Below, one piece after another: positions 15,122 through 24,696 of a stretch of DNA of 27,995 bases. The stretch covers positions 1 to 27,995 of the forward strand of contig JALREG010000325.1 in NCBI GenBank assembly GCA_023253905.1. The letters are read 5' to 3'. The translations under genes were made by a program, and so were the position numbers. Numbering within the stretch: the first letter of the stretch is position 1; each line of letters begins with the position of its first letter. The notes beneath the pieces are model-generated. The model was not told the DNA's origin and ran no database searches. It was given only the letters and a program-made list of their open reading frames with translations. Origin of the DNA: Burkholderiaceae bacterium (GTDB lineage Bacteria; Pseudomonadota; Gammaproteobacteria; Burkholderiales; Burkholderiaceae).

Positions 15122-15911
15122 AGCGCTTGCGCCAGACCGGCCCCTGAAGCGTCATGCCAGGCAGCCGCTTGATCGCCGACTGAAGGTAGACCGCCCCCAG
15201 AATCGGCCACCAGCGATCACCCGCCCGCTCGATAAAGGCAAAACGCTCAAGCCAGCGCTCGCTCAGGCAGGCCGGTCGAAAACAGCCATGCAGGGAGTCG
15301 GACGGGGAGTAACTCAGCAGACGGAGCCAATCGCGCAGCCTGAGGAGCGAGATCAGCTTTGACTGCGGTGGAAGAAAGCCGTAGCCAAGCGGGACACCCA
15401 CACTCTCGCGCAGGCCCCAGAGACTCACCGGATTGAAGCCGGTCACGATCATCCGCCCCTCGGGTCGCAGCACCCGGTCGACTTCACGGAGCACCTGATG
15501 GGGATCGGCCGTCATCTCCAGAACATGGGGCAGCACCACCAGATCCAGGGACTGGGTCGCAAACGGCAACTCTTCGAACTGATCGATGGTCAGCATCGTA
15601 TGCCCGTGACCAGCCCCCGGTTCGGGCTCCGCGCCAGTGGAAGCCACGATGCGGTGCGGCATCCTGTTGCTGCGCAGAAAATCGTGGCCGGGAGTTCCGC
15701 ACTGCAAGGCGTGGTAGCCAAAGACATCAACTACCGCTTCGTCAAGCGCAGCCTGCTCCCAAGCGAGCAGATAGCGCCCGGGCGGAGACTGGAGCCATGA
15801 CGCCCAGGCAGACGCCGAGCCGGCCTCGGTACCGTTTGCACCCAACGGATCGGGCACACGGGGCGGGCCGGTTCCTGTAATGTCCGGATCCTCTCGACGA
15901 CGATCGGTCAC
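15018..15911 (-). CDS. Class I SAM-dependent methyltransferase
   Basis: This is a 297-residue putative methyltransferase of the type found beside gloB and rnhA in betaproteobacteria. It contains the family signature SPPGRYLLAWEQAALDEAVVDVFGYHALQCG (residues about 43-73) and NRMPHRIV. The post-I motif lies at LDLVVLPHVLEMTADPHQVLREVDRVLRPEGRMIVTGFNP. The substrate is unknown to me. The start I use is GTG at 15911 with AGGA about 10 nt upstream; GTG at 15857 is an alternative that would leave room for a promoter facing gloB. The 3' end runs 104 bases into the cfa-like gene on the other strand, and these last residues look unconserved. Confidence 0.82.
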   Translation of the reverse strand: MTDRRREDPDITGTGPPRVPDPLGANGTEAGSASAWASWLQSPPGRYLLAWEQAALDEAVVDVFGYHALQCGTPGHDFLRSNRMPHRIVASTGAEPEPGAGHGHTMLTIDQFEELPFATQSLDLVVLPHVLEMTADPHQVLREVDRVLRPEGRMIVTGFNPVSLWGLRESVGVPLGYGFLPPQSKLISLLRLRDWLRLLSYSPSDSLHGCFRPACLSERWLERFAFIERAGDRWWPILGAVYLQSAIKRLPGMTLQGPVWRKRFSGRASAPVATHRGTYNRESSEAGSADRVVPPPV

Positions 15912-15915
15912 TTCA

Positions 15916-16740
15916 ATGACATCCTGGCGATATGCGGCACCGGCACACCCGCTCGTGCATCAGATTCCCGCGTTCAGCGACAACTACCTCTGGCTGCTGC
16001 AGTCGCCGGACTCCAACCACGCGGCGGTGGTGGATCCGGGCGATGCCGGGCCCGTGCTGCAAGCGCTCGAAGAACGCTCGCTGCACCTTGTCTGCATTCT
16101 ACTGACACATCATCACGCCGATCACGCGGGGGGCGTCGCAGAGTTGGTCGCGCGCACCGGCGCGCGGGTGGTGGGCCCCGACACGGTCAAGATTCCAACG
16201 GTGACCGAACCCGTGCAGGACCACGACAGTGTCGACACAGGGCTGGGCGGGCACCTCGCGCGCGTGCTGACCGTACCCGGTCACACCCTGGATCACATCG
16301 CCTATGTGCTCCCCTCGTTGGGCGCAGATCCGCGACCGCTTCTCTTCTGCGGCGATACGCTATTTGCGGCCGGCTGCGGCCGGATGTTCGAGGGCACACC
16401 GCCGCAGATGGTGGCGTCACTCGATCGCCTGGCGGCCTTAGCGCCCGACACCCTGGTTTACTGCGCGCACGAGTACACGCTGTCGAATCTGCGCTTTGCA
16501 GCGGCCGCCGAGCCCGATTCGAGCGCCGTTTCCGACCGCCTTGCCGAGGCGACCGAGATGCGTGCGCGCGGACTGTCAACGGTGCCGACCACGATCGGAA
16601 TCGAGCGCGCCACCAATCCTTTTCTGCGCGCCGACCAGCCCTCCGTCATGCGTCAGGCGGCCCATCACCTGTCCGCCATGCCCGCCGACCGGATTGAAAC
16701 GTTTGCAGCGCTGCGCCAGTGGAAAAACGACTTTCGCTGA
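15916..16740 (+). CDS. gloB: Hydroxyacylglutathione hydrolase (glyoxalase II)
   Basis: This enzyme hydrolyses S-D-lactoylglutathione, the second step of methylglyoxal detoxification. From the ATG at 15916 it has 274 residues. An ATG at 15880 would overlap the divergent methyltransferase gene. The N-terminus has IPAFSDNYLWLLQ, typical of GloB. The metallo-beta-lactamase metal site is LLTHHHADHAGG, with further ligands in VPGHTLDHIAYV, LFCGDTLFAAGCGR and YCAHEYTLSNL. The C-terminal glutathione-binding domain has ERATNPFLRADQPSV and ends WKNDFR. It is divergent from the methyltransferase gene with only a few bases between. Confidence 0.94.
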   Translation: MTSWRYAAPAHPLVHQIPAFSDNYLWLLQSPDSNHAAVVDPGDAGPVLQALEERSLHLVCILLTHHHADHAGGVAELVARTGARVVGPDTVKIPTVTEPVQDHDSVDTGLGGHLARVLTVPGHTLDHIAYVLPSLGADPRPLLFCGDTLFAAGCGRMFEGTPPQMVASLDRLAALAPDTLVYCAHEYTLSNLRFAAAAEPDSSAVSDRLAEATEMRARGLSTVPTTIGIERATNPFLRADQPSVMRQAAHHLSAMPADRIETFAALRQWKNDFR

Positions 16741-16775
16741 AATAAGGCTTGGCCGGGCCCTGCCCGCCCCCCGAC

Positions 16776-16804
16776 TTGACCGTTACGGTCAGTTCTCCTA
16801 AATT
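16776..16804 (+). promoter_or_regulatory. Sigma70-type promoter of mltD overlapped by a perfect palindrome
   Basis: TTGACC (16776-16781, 5 of 6 consensus) is separated by exactly 17 nt from TAAATT (16799-16804, 4 of 6). The perfect 15-bp palindrome TGACCGTTACGGTCA (16777-16791) covers the -35 and the start of the spacer. A dimeric regulator bound here would control access of polymerase. Transcription would start near 16811, about 95 nt before the proposed mltD start. The sequence elements are seen directly; the regulator is unknown. Confidence 0.6.
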
Positions 16805-16832
16805 CCGGAGGTTTAGCCGACCGGCTGCGTTT

Positions 16833-16855
16833 TGCCAAAAAACAACAATTTGGCA
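16833..16855 (+). promoter_or_regulatory. Inverted repeat in the mltD leader
   Basis: TGCCAAA (16833-16839) and TTTGGCA (16849-16855) are perfect 7-bp arms with a 9-base A/C-rich loop. They lie 25-45 nt downstream of the predicted mltD transcription start and about 52 nt before the TTG start. It could be an RNA stem-loop or a second operator; nothing in the sequence decides between them. Confidence 0.4.
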
Positions 16856-16907
16856 TGGCCTCCGGCAGCACGCCGCGTTTAGATTCAACACCCGACTGGA
16901 GCTTTTG

Positions 16908-19019
16908 TTGCAGCGAGCCGAGCAAGAGGGTTTTGCCAACCGAGTCATCGGTATCCCCAACCTGGGGGCGGGTTCAGCGCCGCGCACGCTCACCCATCGG
17001 CTCGCGCGTGCGGTCGGCTTTGCCGGTTTCATTGGCGTGCTGAGCGGATGCGCGGCATTGAACCCGGCACCCGAGCCCCTCCCGCCCCTCGGTCCCGCAC
17101 CGATCGCCGAGGCCTTCGCCCTCCCCGGACCTGCGCCCGAACCCGGCCGACACATCAGTCTGCGCGAGCGCCAGCGGGCTGAAGCGATCGCGCGGCTCGA
17201 ACTGGTGATCGACGAGGACGACGCCATCCGCGGCGCCGACCCCGGCCTTCCCGGGCGGCGGTTCGACAACATCTGGGACCGAATTCGCGCCGGCTTCACC
17301 ATGCCGCCGTTGGACACCCCGCTGGTGGAGCGCATGGAGCGCTTCTATCTCGGCAAGCCCGATTATCTGCAGCGCATGATGGTTCGCGGCGGGCCGTATC
17401 TGTTTCACATCATCGAGGAAATAGAAAAGCGCGGGATGCCCGCCGAACTGGCGCTGCTGCCGTTTGTTGAAAGCGCAATGAACCCCACGGCACTGTCCAC
17501 TGCGCAAGCCTCGGGTCTTTGGCAATTCATTCCATCCACGGGTCGGGCTTATAACCTGCAGCAGGACTGGTGGGTGGACAACCGGCGAGATGTGGTCAAG
17601 TCCACTCAGGCAGCGCTTGAGTATCTGCAGAAGATCTATGAGATGCAGGGTAACGACTGGTTCCTTGCCCTCGCGTCCTACAACTGGGGAGAGGGGGCGG
17701 TTGCGCGAGCAATCAAGCTCAACAAGTCGCGCAACAAGCCGGCTGATTACCTCTCGCTCAACATGCCCAACGAGACGCGTTACTACGTTCCCAAGCTGAT
17801 TGCTCTCAAGAACATCCTGCTGCGCGCCGACGAACTGGGACTCGCGCTGCCGCGTCTGCCCAACCGCCCCTACTTCGTCACCATCGAAAAGACCCGACCG
17901 GTTGATCTGAAACTGGCAGCTGAATTCGCCGGCATGACCGTTGATGAGTTCCTTGAACTCAACCCCGCCCATAACCGTCCGGTGATCGCGGCCAGCCGCA
18001 ACAGTGAAATCAAGCTGCCGGCCGAGCGGCTGGATGCTTTCCTCGAAGGGATCGAGCGCCATGTCGCGTCAGGTAAGCCCTTCGTAACCTGGCAGCCCTA
18101 CACGCTCAAGGCGGGTGAGACTCTTGAGCTGGTCGCCACGCGGGCGGGATTGAGTGCGGCCGACTTGCGGCGCGCCAACGGTGTCCGCCCGGCTACGCGT
18201 CCGATCGCGGGCACGCGCCTCCTCATTCCGGGGCAGTCTGCTGGCGACGAGCGCACGATCGAGGATTTCCAGGGTCCGCGAATTGTTGAAATCGCGGAGC
18301 AGCGCCCGGTTTATCACGCAGTGGCGCGCGGCGACACGTTTGCCTCCATCGCTCGTCGTCACAAGATTGCCGAGGCAAACCTGCGAAGACTTAACCCCAG
18401 CGTCCAGGGTGAACCGGCGCAAGGCGCCCGGCTGGTGATCCGCCCGGGCGCCGCGCAGACTTTGGTGATCACCGAAAACGGTCGGCAGACGGTCTCCGCG
18501 ATGCCCGCGCCGGCCACGCCGTCTCCCGCAGCTACCGTATCGGCCAAGCCCAGCATCACCGCGCAAACACCTGCTAGCCAAGCTCCGGCAGCGCAGACAA
18601 CGCCCAAGCCTGCTGTAGCGACCCAGGCAACGCCCAAGCCCGCCGCTGCGACCCAGTCAACGGGCAGTCCAGCCCCGACGTCGCAGGCGACACCCGCCTC
18701 GACGCGACCAGCTCAGCCCGCTGCGTCGGCCCCACCGGCCAAGCCCGCCCCAGCGCAGCAGGCTGCAGCCAAAACAGCGCCTGAGAAATCCGGAGCGGGC
18801 ACTTCTTCGACGAAACCTGCTCCCGACAAACCACCACAGGGCACAGCCGCCGCCAAACCCGCCGCCGCAGCCGCCGCAACACCTGCCAACCCGGCCGCCG
18901 CGGCCGTCAATCCCGCCACGCAGGCTGGCGCTGATTCGGCCGAACCGCGCCGCGCGTCGACAACGATCTCTCCACCCACGCCAGCCACCTCGGCCAGACC
19001 GGTCGATCGCAGTATTTGA
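16908..19019 (+). CDS. mltD: Membrane-bound lytic murein transglycosylase D (MltD-like lipoprotein)
   Basis: This enzyme cleaves peptidoglycan glycan strands from the outer-membrane face of the periplasm. No ATG precedes the signal peptide. I choose TTG at 16908 (703 aa), with GGAG 6 nt upstream; the frame is open back to 16749. The lipobox is GVLSGC, giving lipidated C48. The SLT domain holds catalytic E188 in LLPFVESAMNPTALS, followed by ASGLWQFIPSTGR and ASYNWGEGAVARAI. Three LysM-type modules follow, near FVTIEKTRPVDLKLAAEFAG, WQPYTLKAGETLELVATRAG, and VYHAVARGDTFASIARRHK. The last 155 or so residues are a low-complexity Ala/Pro/Thr/Lys tail. Identity is firm; the start and the role of the tail are uncertain. 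Confidence 0.9.
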   Translation: MQRAEQEGFANRVIGIPNLGAGSAPRTLTHRLARAVGFAGFIGVLSGCAALNPAPEPLPPLGPAPIAEAFALPGPAPEPGRHISLRERQRAEAIARLELVIDEDDAIRGADPGLPGRRFDNIWDRIRAGFTMPPLDTPLVERMERFYLGKPDYLQRMMVRGGPYLFHIIEEIEKRGMPAELALLPFVESAMNPTALSTAQASGLWQFIPSTGRAYNLQQDWWVDNRRDVVKSTQAALEYLQKIYEMQGNDWFLALASYNWGEGAVARAIKLNKSRNKPADYLSLNMPNETRYYVPKLIALKNILLRADELGLALPRLPNRPYFVTIEKTRPVDLKLAAEFAGMTVDEFLELNPAHNRPVIAASRNSEIKLPAERLDAFLEGIERHVASGKPFVTWQPYTLKAGETLELVATRAGLSAADLRRANGVRPATRPIAGTRLLIPGQSAGDERTIEDFQGPRIVEIAEQRPVYHAVARGDTFASIARRHKIAEANLRRLNPSVQGEPAQGARLVIRPGAAQTLVITENGRQTVSAMPAPATPSPAATVSAKPSITAQTPASQAPAAQTTPKPAVATQATPKPAAATQSTGSPAPTSQATPASTRPAQPAASAPPAKPAPAQQAAAKTAPEKSGAGTSSTKPAPDKPPQGTAAAKPAAAAAATPANPAAAAVNPATQAGADSAEPRRASTTISPPTPATSARPVDRSI

Positions 19020-19055
19020 ACCTCGGTGGCGCGCGGCGACTTTCGCGCCGCAGCC

Positions 19056-20699
19056 TCAGTGCGACCAGGCAGCCGCAAGAAGCTCGCGCGTGTAATCGTG
19101 GCGCGGCGCACCAAAAACCGTTTCCAGATCGCCCGCCTCCACCACCTGTCCGGCGCGCATCACGATCACGCGGTGTGCGAGCGCACGAATCACCGCCAGA
19201 TCATGGGTGATGAACAGATAGCTCATCCGATAGCGTTTCTGGAGCGTCACCAGGAGCTCGAGTACCTGCTGCTGCACCGATACATCGAGTGCCGAGGTGG
19301 GTTCATCGAGCAGCATGAGCGCAGGATTGAGCACAGCCGCCCTGGCGATGGCGATTCGCTGCCGCTGCCCGCCTGAGAACTCGTGTGGGTAGCGCTCGAC
19401 CATATCGGCCGACAGGCCCACCTCGTGAAGGATCTCGCCAATGGTGCGTTCGCGATCGGCTGCAGACATCTCGGGATGGTGCAGCGACAGGCCCTCGCCA
19501 ATGATCGCGCCCACCGTTAATCGCGGAGACAACGCGTTATAGGGGTCCTGGAATACCACCTGCATGGCCCGCCGCAGGGGGCGCAGGCCACGGCGATTGA
19601 GCGAGTTCAGGTGGTGCCCGCGAAAATCGATCCGACCCGAGATCTGGGCCTGAGAAAGGCGAAGGAGGCTCATACCTAGCGTGGTCTTGCCCGAACCAGA
19701 CTCACCAACAATTCCAAGGGTCTCGCCCTCACGCAACTGCAGATCGAGCGGCTGCACCGCCACCAGCCGGTCCCGACCAAACCAGCCCCGGCGAATGGAA
19801 AAACTGCACTCGAGCCCCTTGGCTTCCAGCACCACAGGCGCATCCGCAGGCGCGGGGTCAACCAGGCGGCGCGGCCGGCTATCAATCAGGCGTCGCGTGT
19901 AGGCGTGAGCAGGCTGCGCGAACACCTCGGTGGTATGGCCAAACTCGACCATGCGACCGCCCTGCATCACCGCAATACGGTCGGCAAATTGTCGAACCAG
20001 CGGCAGGTCGTGCGTGATCAGTAGCACCGACATGCCGAACTCCTGTTGCAGCGAATCGAGCAGGGCAATGATCTGGCGCTGGATGGTGACATCAAGCGCG
20101 GTGGTGGGTTCATCAGCAATCAGGAGCCGCGGCCGACAGGCAAGCGCCATCGCGATCAGGACCCGTTGTCGCTGCCCGCCCGAAAGCTCATGCGGATACG
20201 CCGCCGCGCAGCGGGCGGGGTCGCTGATTTGTGTTCGCGCGAGGAGGGCCTGCGCCTCGCTCAGGGCCTGACCTCGGCTCAACCCCTCATGACGCTCGAG
20301 CAATTCGGCGATCTGATCGCCCGCTGTAAACAGCGGGTTGAGCGCGCTCATGGGCTCCTGAAAAACCACTGCGATGTCTCGCCCCCTGATCCGGCGAACA
20401 TCGGACAGATCGGCGGCGAGCAGGTCGCGGCCATCGAACATGATGCGCCCGGTGTAGTGCGCATCGGGGTTGAGCCGCAATACCGACAGCGCGGTGATGG
20501 TCTTGCCTGAGCCGGACTCGCCGACCAGCGCGAGTCGTTCCCCGTGTCTGATTGAAAACGAGGCTTCATGCACCACCTGCACCGAGCCGCTCGCGGTGGC
20601 AAAGCGAATCGACAGCGATTCGACGCTCAGCAGCGGCGCTTTCGCGGCGGGGCCAGCGGGCGCATGCAAGGGAACTCCGGACGCCGGTATCGGGTCCAT
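19056..20699 (-). CDS. yejF: Peptide ABC importer, fused double ATPase (YejF-like)
   Basis: This protein powers uptake of peptides or peptide-like compounds. From the ATG at 20699 it has 547 residues and two complete ATPase domains. Domain 1 has [16 protein letters not shown] and [12 protein letters not shown]; domain 2 (from about residue 265) has [16 protein letters not shown] and [13 protein letters not shown] double ATPase of this kind is characteristic of YejF and the GsiA/DppD-F lineage. The ATG is one base after the yejE stop codon (TGA-C-ATG), so translation is coupled. It converges with mltD across 36 bases. Confidence 0.92.
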   Translation of the reverse strand: MDPIPASGVPLHAPAGPAAKAPLLSVESLSIRFATASGSVQVVHEASFSIRHGERLALVGESGSGKTITALSVLRLNPDAHYTGRIMFDGRDLLAADLSDVRRIRGRDIAVVFQEPMSALNPLFTAGDQIAELLERHEGLSRGQALSEAQALLARTQISDPARCAAAYPHELSGGQRQRVLIAMALACRPRLLIADEPTTALDVTIQRQIIALLDSLQQEFGMSVLLITHDLPLVRQFADRIAVMQGGRMVEFGHTTEVFAQPAHAYTRRLIDSRPRRLVDPAPADAPVVLEAKGLECSFSIRRGWFGRDRLVAVQPLDLQLREGETLGIVGESGSGKTTLGMSLLRLSQAQISGRIDFRGHHLNSLNRRGLRPLRRAMQVVFQDPYNALSPRLTVGAIIGEGLSLHHPEMSAADRERTIGEILHEVGLSADMVERYPHEFSGGQRQRIAIARAAVLNPALMLLDEPTSALDVSVQQQVLELLVTLQKRYRMSYLFITHDLAVIRALAHRVIVMRAGQVVEAGDLETVFGAPRHDYTRELLAAAWSH

Positions 20700-20700
20700 G

Positions 20701-21714
20701 TCAGCCCTTCCTCGTGTCCAGCGCATCGCGGAGCGCCTCGCCAATGAAGATCAGCAGCATCAGCGTGAACACCAGCACCCCGAAGGTGCCCAGGGAAATC
20801 CACCAGGCGTCGAGATTGGTTTTTCCCTGAGCGAGCAGCTCGCCCAGACTGGGCGTGGAAGACGGCACACCTAGCCCGAGAAAATCCAGACTGGTGAGGG
20901 CCACGATAGCCGCGCTCATGCGAAACGGAAGAAACGCGATCACCGGCGTAAGTGAATTCGGTAACACATGGCGCCAGATGATCTGCCCATCGGAAAGGCC
21001 TAACGCACGGGCGGCCGTTACATACTCAAGCGCACGGTTTCGAAGGAACTCCGCGCGCACATAATCGGACAACCCCATCCAGCCAAAGAGCGAAAGAATC
21101 ACCAGCAGTATCCAGATGCTGGGCTGGAACAGCGAAGCGAGGATCAGCAGCAGATAGAGCTCAGGCACCGCACTCCAGATTTCAATGAAGCGCTGAACGG
21201 CCAGATCGACCCGCCCCGCGAAATACCCCTGCACCGCGCCCGCTGCCACCCCCAGCAACACGCCAATCGCAGTGAGCGCCAGGCCAAACAGAACCGACAC
21301 CCGAAAGCCATAAATCAGCCGGGCGAGCACATCTCGACCGCGATCATCCGTGCCAAAAAAGTTGGCAGCCGAGGGCGGCGCCGGATTGGGACTGGGCGCG
21401 AAATAGTTGAGCGTGTCGAAACTGTATTGATTGAGCGGCCACCACGCCCAATTGCCGCCCGCCGACAGGCGGGTCTGAATGAAAGGGTCGAGGTAATCGG
21501 TTTTGGTTCGGAAGTCGCCCCCGAAGGTGGTTTCCGGATACACCTTGAACTGCGGCACATACCACTGGCCTTCGTAGCGCACCAGAATCGGCGCATCGTT
21601 GGACAGAAACTCGGCGCCCAGACAAAGGATGAACGCGATAGAAAAAATCCACAGGCTGACATAGCCCCGCCGGTTCGCGCGAAACCTGAGCCATGCGCGG
21701 CGCCCCGGGCTCAT
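20701..21714 (-). CDS. yejE: Peptide ABC importer permease (YejE-like)
   Basis: This is an inner-membrane permease of 337 residues. It has an N-terminal membrane helix (YVSLWIFSIAFILCLGAEFL) followed by a long periplasmic insertion (residues about 38-110) with NWAWWPLNQYSFDTLNYFAPSPN, characteristic of YejE. FFGTDDRGRDVLARLIYG and the binding-protein-dependent transport domain follow, with the EAA-type loop ARALGLSDGQIIWRHVLPN that contacts the ATPase. The start overlaps the yejB stop by four bases (21711-21714). Confidence 0.92.
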   Translation of the reverse strand: MSPGRRAWLRFRANRRGYVSLWIFSIAFILCLGAEFLSNDAPILVRYEGQWYVPQFKVYPETTFGGDFRTKTDYLDPFIQTRLSAGGNWAWWPLNQYSFDTLNYFAPSPNPAPPSAANFFGTDDRGRDVLARLIYGFRVSVLFGLALTAIGVLLGVAAGAVQGYFAGRVDLAVQRFIEIWSAVPELYLLLILASLFQPSIWILLVILSLFGWMGLSDYVRAEFLRNRALEYVTAARALGLSDGQIIWRHVLPNSLTPVIAFLPFRMSAAIVALTSLDFLGLGVPSSTPSLGELLAQGKTNLDAWWISLGTFGVLVFTLMLLIFIGEALRDALDTRKG

Positions 21715-22760
21715 GAAGCAGCTCCGAACTTCACCCGCGGATCGACCCAGGTGTAGAGCACGTCGGTGATCAGTTTGGTGATCAGCCCGAGAAGCGAAAA
21801 CACATAGAGCGAGCCAAGCACCACAGGATAGTCGCGCTTGACCACCGCCTCATAGGAAAGGAGCCCCAGCCCATCGAGTGAAAACAGGGTTTCGATCAGA
21901 AGCGAACCGGTGAAGAACGCACCGATGAAGGCCGCCGGAAAAGCGGTGACCAACGGGATGAGGGCATTTCGAAACACGTGCCGGTAAAACACCCGGCTCT
22001 CGCTCAACCCCTTGGCCCGCGCGGTCATCACGTACTGGCGCCGAACTTCCTCAAGAAACGTGTTCTTGGTCAGCATGGTGGTGACCGCGAAACTACCCAC
22101 CACCAGGCAGGTGAGCGGCATGGCGAGGTGCCAGAAATAATCCAGCACCTTCGCGCCCGTGGAGAGCTGCGACCAGTCGTCAGAGACCAGTCCTCGAAGC
22201 GGGAACCACTGCAGGAACGAGCCGCCACCAAAGAACACCAGCAGCGCCACCCCGAGAACGAAGCCAGGAATGGCATACCCCACCAGAATCGCGGTGCTGG
22301 TCCAGAGATCGAAGCGCGAGCCATTACGCACGGCCTTGGCGATGCCAAGCGGGATGGAGACCGCGTACACCAGCAAGAAACTCCAGAAGCCGAGACTGAT
22401 TGATACAGGCAGCTTCTCGATCATGAGCTGCCAGACGCTTTTGTGGTGGAAGTAGCTGTGACCCAGATCGAATCGCGCGTAGCGCTCGAGCATCTCGAAA
22501 AAACGCTGTGTAGCGGGTTTGTCGAAGCCGTATAGCTCGCGGATTTCTTTCAGCCTTTCAGAGTCAACGCCTTGCGCGCCCCGATAGAGCCCGGCCGACG
22601 ACGTGGACACCTCGCCGGCAAGCGAGGCGCCGCGCAGATCCTGCACCAGCTGTTCAACTGGCCCGCCTGGCACAAACTGAATAATGGCAAAGCTCACCAG
22701 CAGGATGCCAATCAGCGTGGGGATCATGAGAAGCAGGCGCTTGATGACGTAGCCGATCAT
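21711..22760 (-). CDS. yejB: Peptide ABC importer permease (YejB-like)
   Basis: This is the partner permease of yejE, 349 residues from the ATG at 22760. That start begins MIGYVIKRLLLMIPTLIGI, the family's standard N-terminus; an upstream frame extension to 22790 is not conserved in style. IIQFVPGGPVEQLV is typical of DppB/OppB-type permeases. The cytoplasmic EAA loop is ARAKGLSESRVFYRHVFRNA. The C-terminus is LITDVLYTWVDPRVKF. The ATG lies 4 nt after the yejA stop (TGA-GCAC-ATG). Confidence 0.92.
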   Translation of the reverse strand: MIGYVIKRLLLMIPTLIGILLVSFAIIQFVPGGPVEQLVQDLRGASLAGEVSTSSAGLYRGAQGVDSERLKEIRELYGFDKPATQRFFEMLERYARFDLGHSYFHHKSVWQLMIEKLPVSISLGFWSFLLVYAVSIPLGIAKAVRNGSRFDLWTSTAILVGYAIPGFVLGVALLVFFGGGSFLQWFPLRGLVSDDWSQLSTGAKVLDYFWHLAMPLTCLVVGSFAVTTMLTKNTFLEEVRRQYVMTARAKGLSESRVFYRHVFRNALIPLVTAFPAAFIGAFFTGSLLIETLFSLDGLGLLSYEAVVKRDYPVVLGSLYVFSLLGLITKLITDVLYTWVDPRVKFGAAS

Positions 22761-22764
22761 GTGC

Positions 22765-24672
22765 TCACCTCGACCGCGCGCCCGCAGCATCAGGCTGAAC
22801 CCACCAGGTCTTCAACATCCAGCTGGGCGACCAGTAGTACTTGGGGATGGTGTCCGGATGCCCGAGCCGCTTACTGAAGGCCACCCGGTTTGCTGGCGCA
22901 TGGAAATGCGGAACCATGTAGTACCCATGCCGAAGTACACGGTCGAGCGCCCGTGCGCCAGCGGCGAGTTCCGGACGAGAGCGGCTTTCGAGGATGCGTG
23001 ATACCAGCGCATCGATCGCCGGGTCGCGAATGCCAGGCATGTTTTGCGAACCCTTCTCGGCAGCCGCTCCGGAGGTGTAGCTCTCCACCAGCTCGTTACC
23101 GGGGGTTTGACTGGCGCTGAACACATGCACGATGGCGTCGAAGTCGTATTCCTCGATACGCTTGCGATAAAGCGCCGGATCGGTGGTGCGCATGGTCACT
23201 TCGATACCGAGCTTGGCGAGATTGCGCACCCAGGATTCAGCCACGCGCTCGAAGGCCTTGGAGTAAGTGAGGAATTCGAATCCGAACGCCTGCCCGGCCG
23301 CGTTTCGGAGAACGCCCTCATCGTCGACCCGCCAGCCCGCATCGCTCAGAAGGCTGCGCGCAAGTCGCAGGTTCGCCCTGAGCGAGGAGGGTGCAGCAGT
23401 GGTGGGCGGCAGTGGCACTTCGCCAAACACCTCGGGCGCAAGCTGCTTCCTGAGCGGCTCCAGATAGCTCAACTCGTCCTTATCAGGCTGACCCGTGGCC
23501 ACCATGTCGGTGTTGGTGAAATAGCTGGGCGTGCGCCGATACTGATCGTAGAACACCTGGCGATTCATCCACTCGAAATCCATCGCGAGTGCGATGGCAC
23601 GACGCACCCGCGCATCCGAGAACTGGGGCCGTCGCGCGTTCAGGGCAAAGCCCTGCATACCGGCGGCGTTCGAGTGCGTGAATTCGCGCTTGACGAGTTC
23701 TCCGCTCGCATAGCGCGGGCCGGTATGACCGCGCGCCCAATTACGCGCTGAGTTTTCGTAAATCCAGTCAAACTCGCCAGCCTTGAAACCTTCAAGCCGC
23801 GCGGTTTCGTCCTTGAAGTATTTGTAAACAATGCGGTCGAAATTGAACATGCCGCGACGGACGTTCAGGTCGTTGGCCCAGTAGTTGGGGTTACGCCTGA
23901 ACACAATGGACCGCCCCCATTCGATCCGTTCGATCCGGTAGGGCCCGCTTGCGATCGGCTCGTCTTCAATCAGATCGGTGAAATTCTTGCCCTTGCCCCA
24001 ATTGCGTGAGAACACCGGCATCTGGATGCCGATGATCATGTGAAGCTCATGGTTGCGGCGCTTGAAGTCGAAGCGGATCGTGCGTGAGTCGATCACTCGC
24101 ACCCGCGCGACGTCAGCAAAACTTTGTCGATAACGCGGATGAGCCTGCCGGCTGGTGAGGGTGACGAAAGAGTGGCGCACATCCTCCGCTGTGACTGGAG
24201 AGCCATCGGAAAACCGCGCCGCCGCGTTGAGTCGAAAAGTGATGGACAGGCCGTCTTCGGCAAAACGGATGTCATCGGCAAGGAGCCCATACATGGAAAA
24301 CGGTTCGTCCTTGCTGGGTTCAGCAAGCGTCTCGAACATCAGCGTGCCAATCCCGGCCGCCGCGATCCCCTTCAGCGTGAAGGGATTCAGCTTGTCAAAG
24401 CTGCCGTAGCCGTCGAGGTTGATCGAGCCGCCCTTGGGTGCGGCGGGGTTCACATAGTCGAAATGCGAGAACCCCGGGGGGTATTTGAGCTCTTCGCCCC
24501 AGGCAATGCCATGCGCCGCCTGCAGCGGCGCGTGAGAGAGCGCCAGCGCGGCTGCAGCCACCCGGGCGAACGCACGCGCACCCGGACGCCGGCAGGGCCG
24601 GAGACGAGAGATCGCTTGCAGGGCTCTGACGACAACGACCTTCAACATGACGCGTGCGACAATGAATAACAT
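22765..24672 (-). CDS. yejA: Peptide ABC importer, periplasmic solute-binding protein (YejA-like)
   Basis: This is a 635-residue extracellular solute-binding protein of family 5, which captures peptides for the YejB/E/F importer. A long basic N-terminus and hydrophobic segment ([20 protein letters not shown]) form the signal. The mature part starts near [25 protein letters not shown], the YejA-like opening with [16 protein letters not shown]-type pocket motifs such as [14 protein letters not shown] and a long C-terminal lobe follow. The ATG at 24672 gives the longest form; ATG at 24648 is a good alternative and would widen the gap to fabI from 24 to 48 nt. Neither has a clear ribosome site. 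In other bacteria Yej importers take up microcin C and antimicrobial peptides. Confidence 0.9.
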   Translation of the reverse strand: MLFIVARVMLKVVVVRALQAISRLRPCRRPGARAFARVAAAALALSHAPLQAAHGIAWGEELKYPPGFSHFDYVNPAAPKGGSINLDGYGSFDKLNPFTLKGIAAAGIGTLMFETLAEPSKDEPFSMYGLLADDIRFAEDGLSITFRLNAAARFSDGSPVTAEDVRHSFVTLTSRQAHPRYRQSFADVARVRVIDSRTIRFDFKRRNHELHMIIGIQMPVFSRNWGKGKNFTDLIEDEPIASGPYRIERIEWGRSIVFRRNPNYWANDLNVRRGMFNFDRIVYKYFKDETARLEGFKAGEFDWIYENSARNWARGHTGPRYASGELVKREFTHSNAAGMQGFALNARRPQFSDARVRRAIALAMDFEWMNRQVFYDQYRRTPSYFTNTDMVATGQPDKDELSYLEPLRKQLAPEVFGEVPLPPTTAAPSSLRANLRLARSLLSDAGWRVDDEGVLRNAAGQAFGFEFLTYSKAFERVAESWVRNLAKLGIEVTMRTTDPALYRKRIEEYDFDAIVHVFSASQTPGNELVESYTSGAAAEKGSQNMPGIRDPAIDALVSRILESRSRPELAAGARALDRVLRHGYYMVPHFHAPANRVAFSKRLGHPDTIPKYYWSPSWMLKTWWVQPDAAGARSR

Positions 24673-24696
24673 TCGATTCTAGCGGAGACCTCGACT

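Noticed and set aside
19028..19051. GC-rich inverted repeats between mltD and yejF as a bidirectional terminator.
   Set aside because: Two alternative 6-bp stems are possible but neither has a U-run. In a region this GC-rich, such stems arise by chance.
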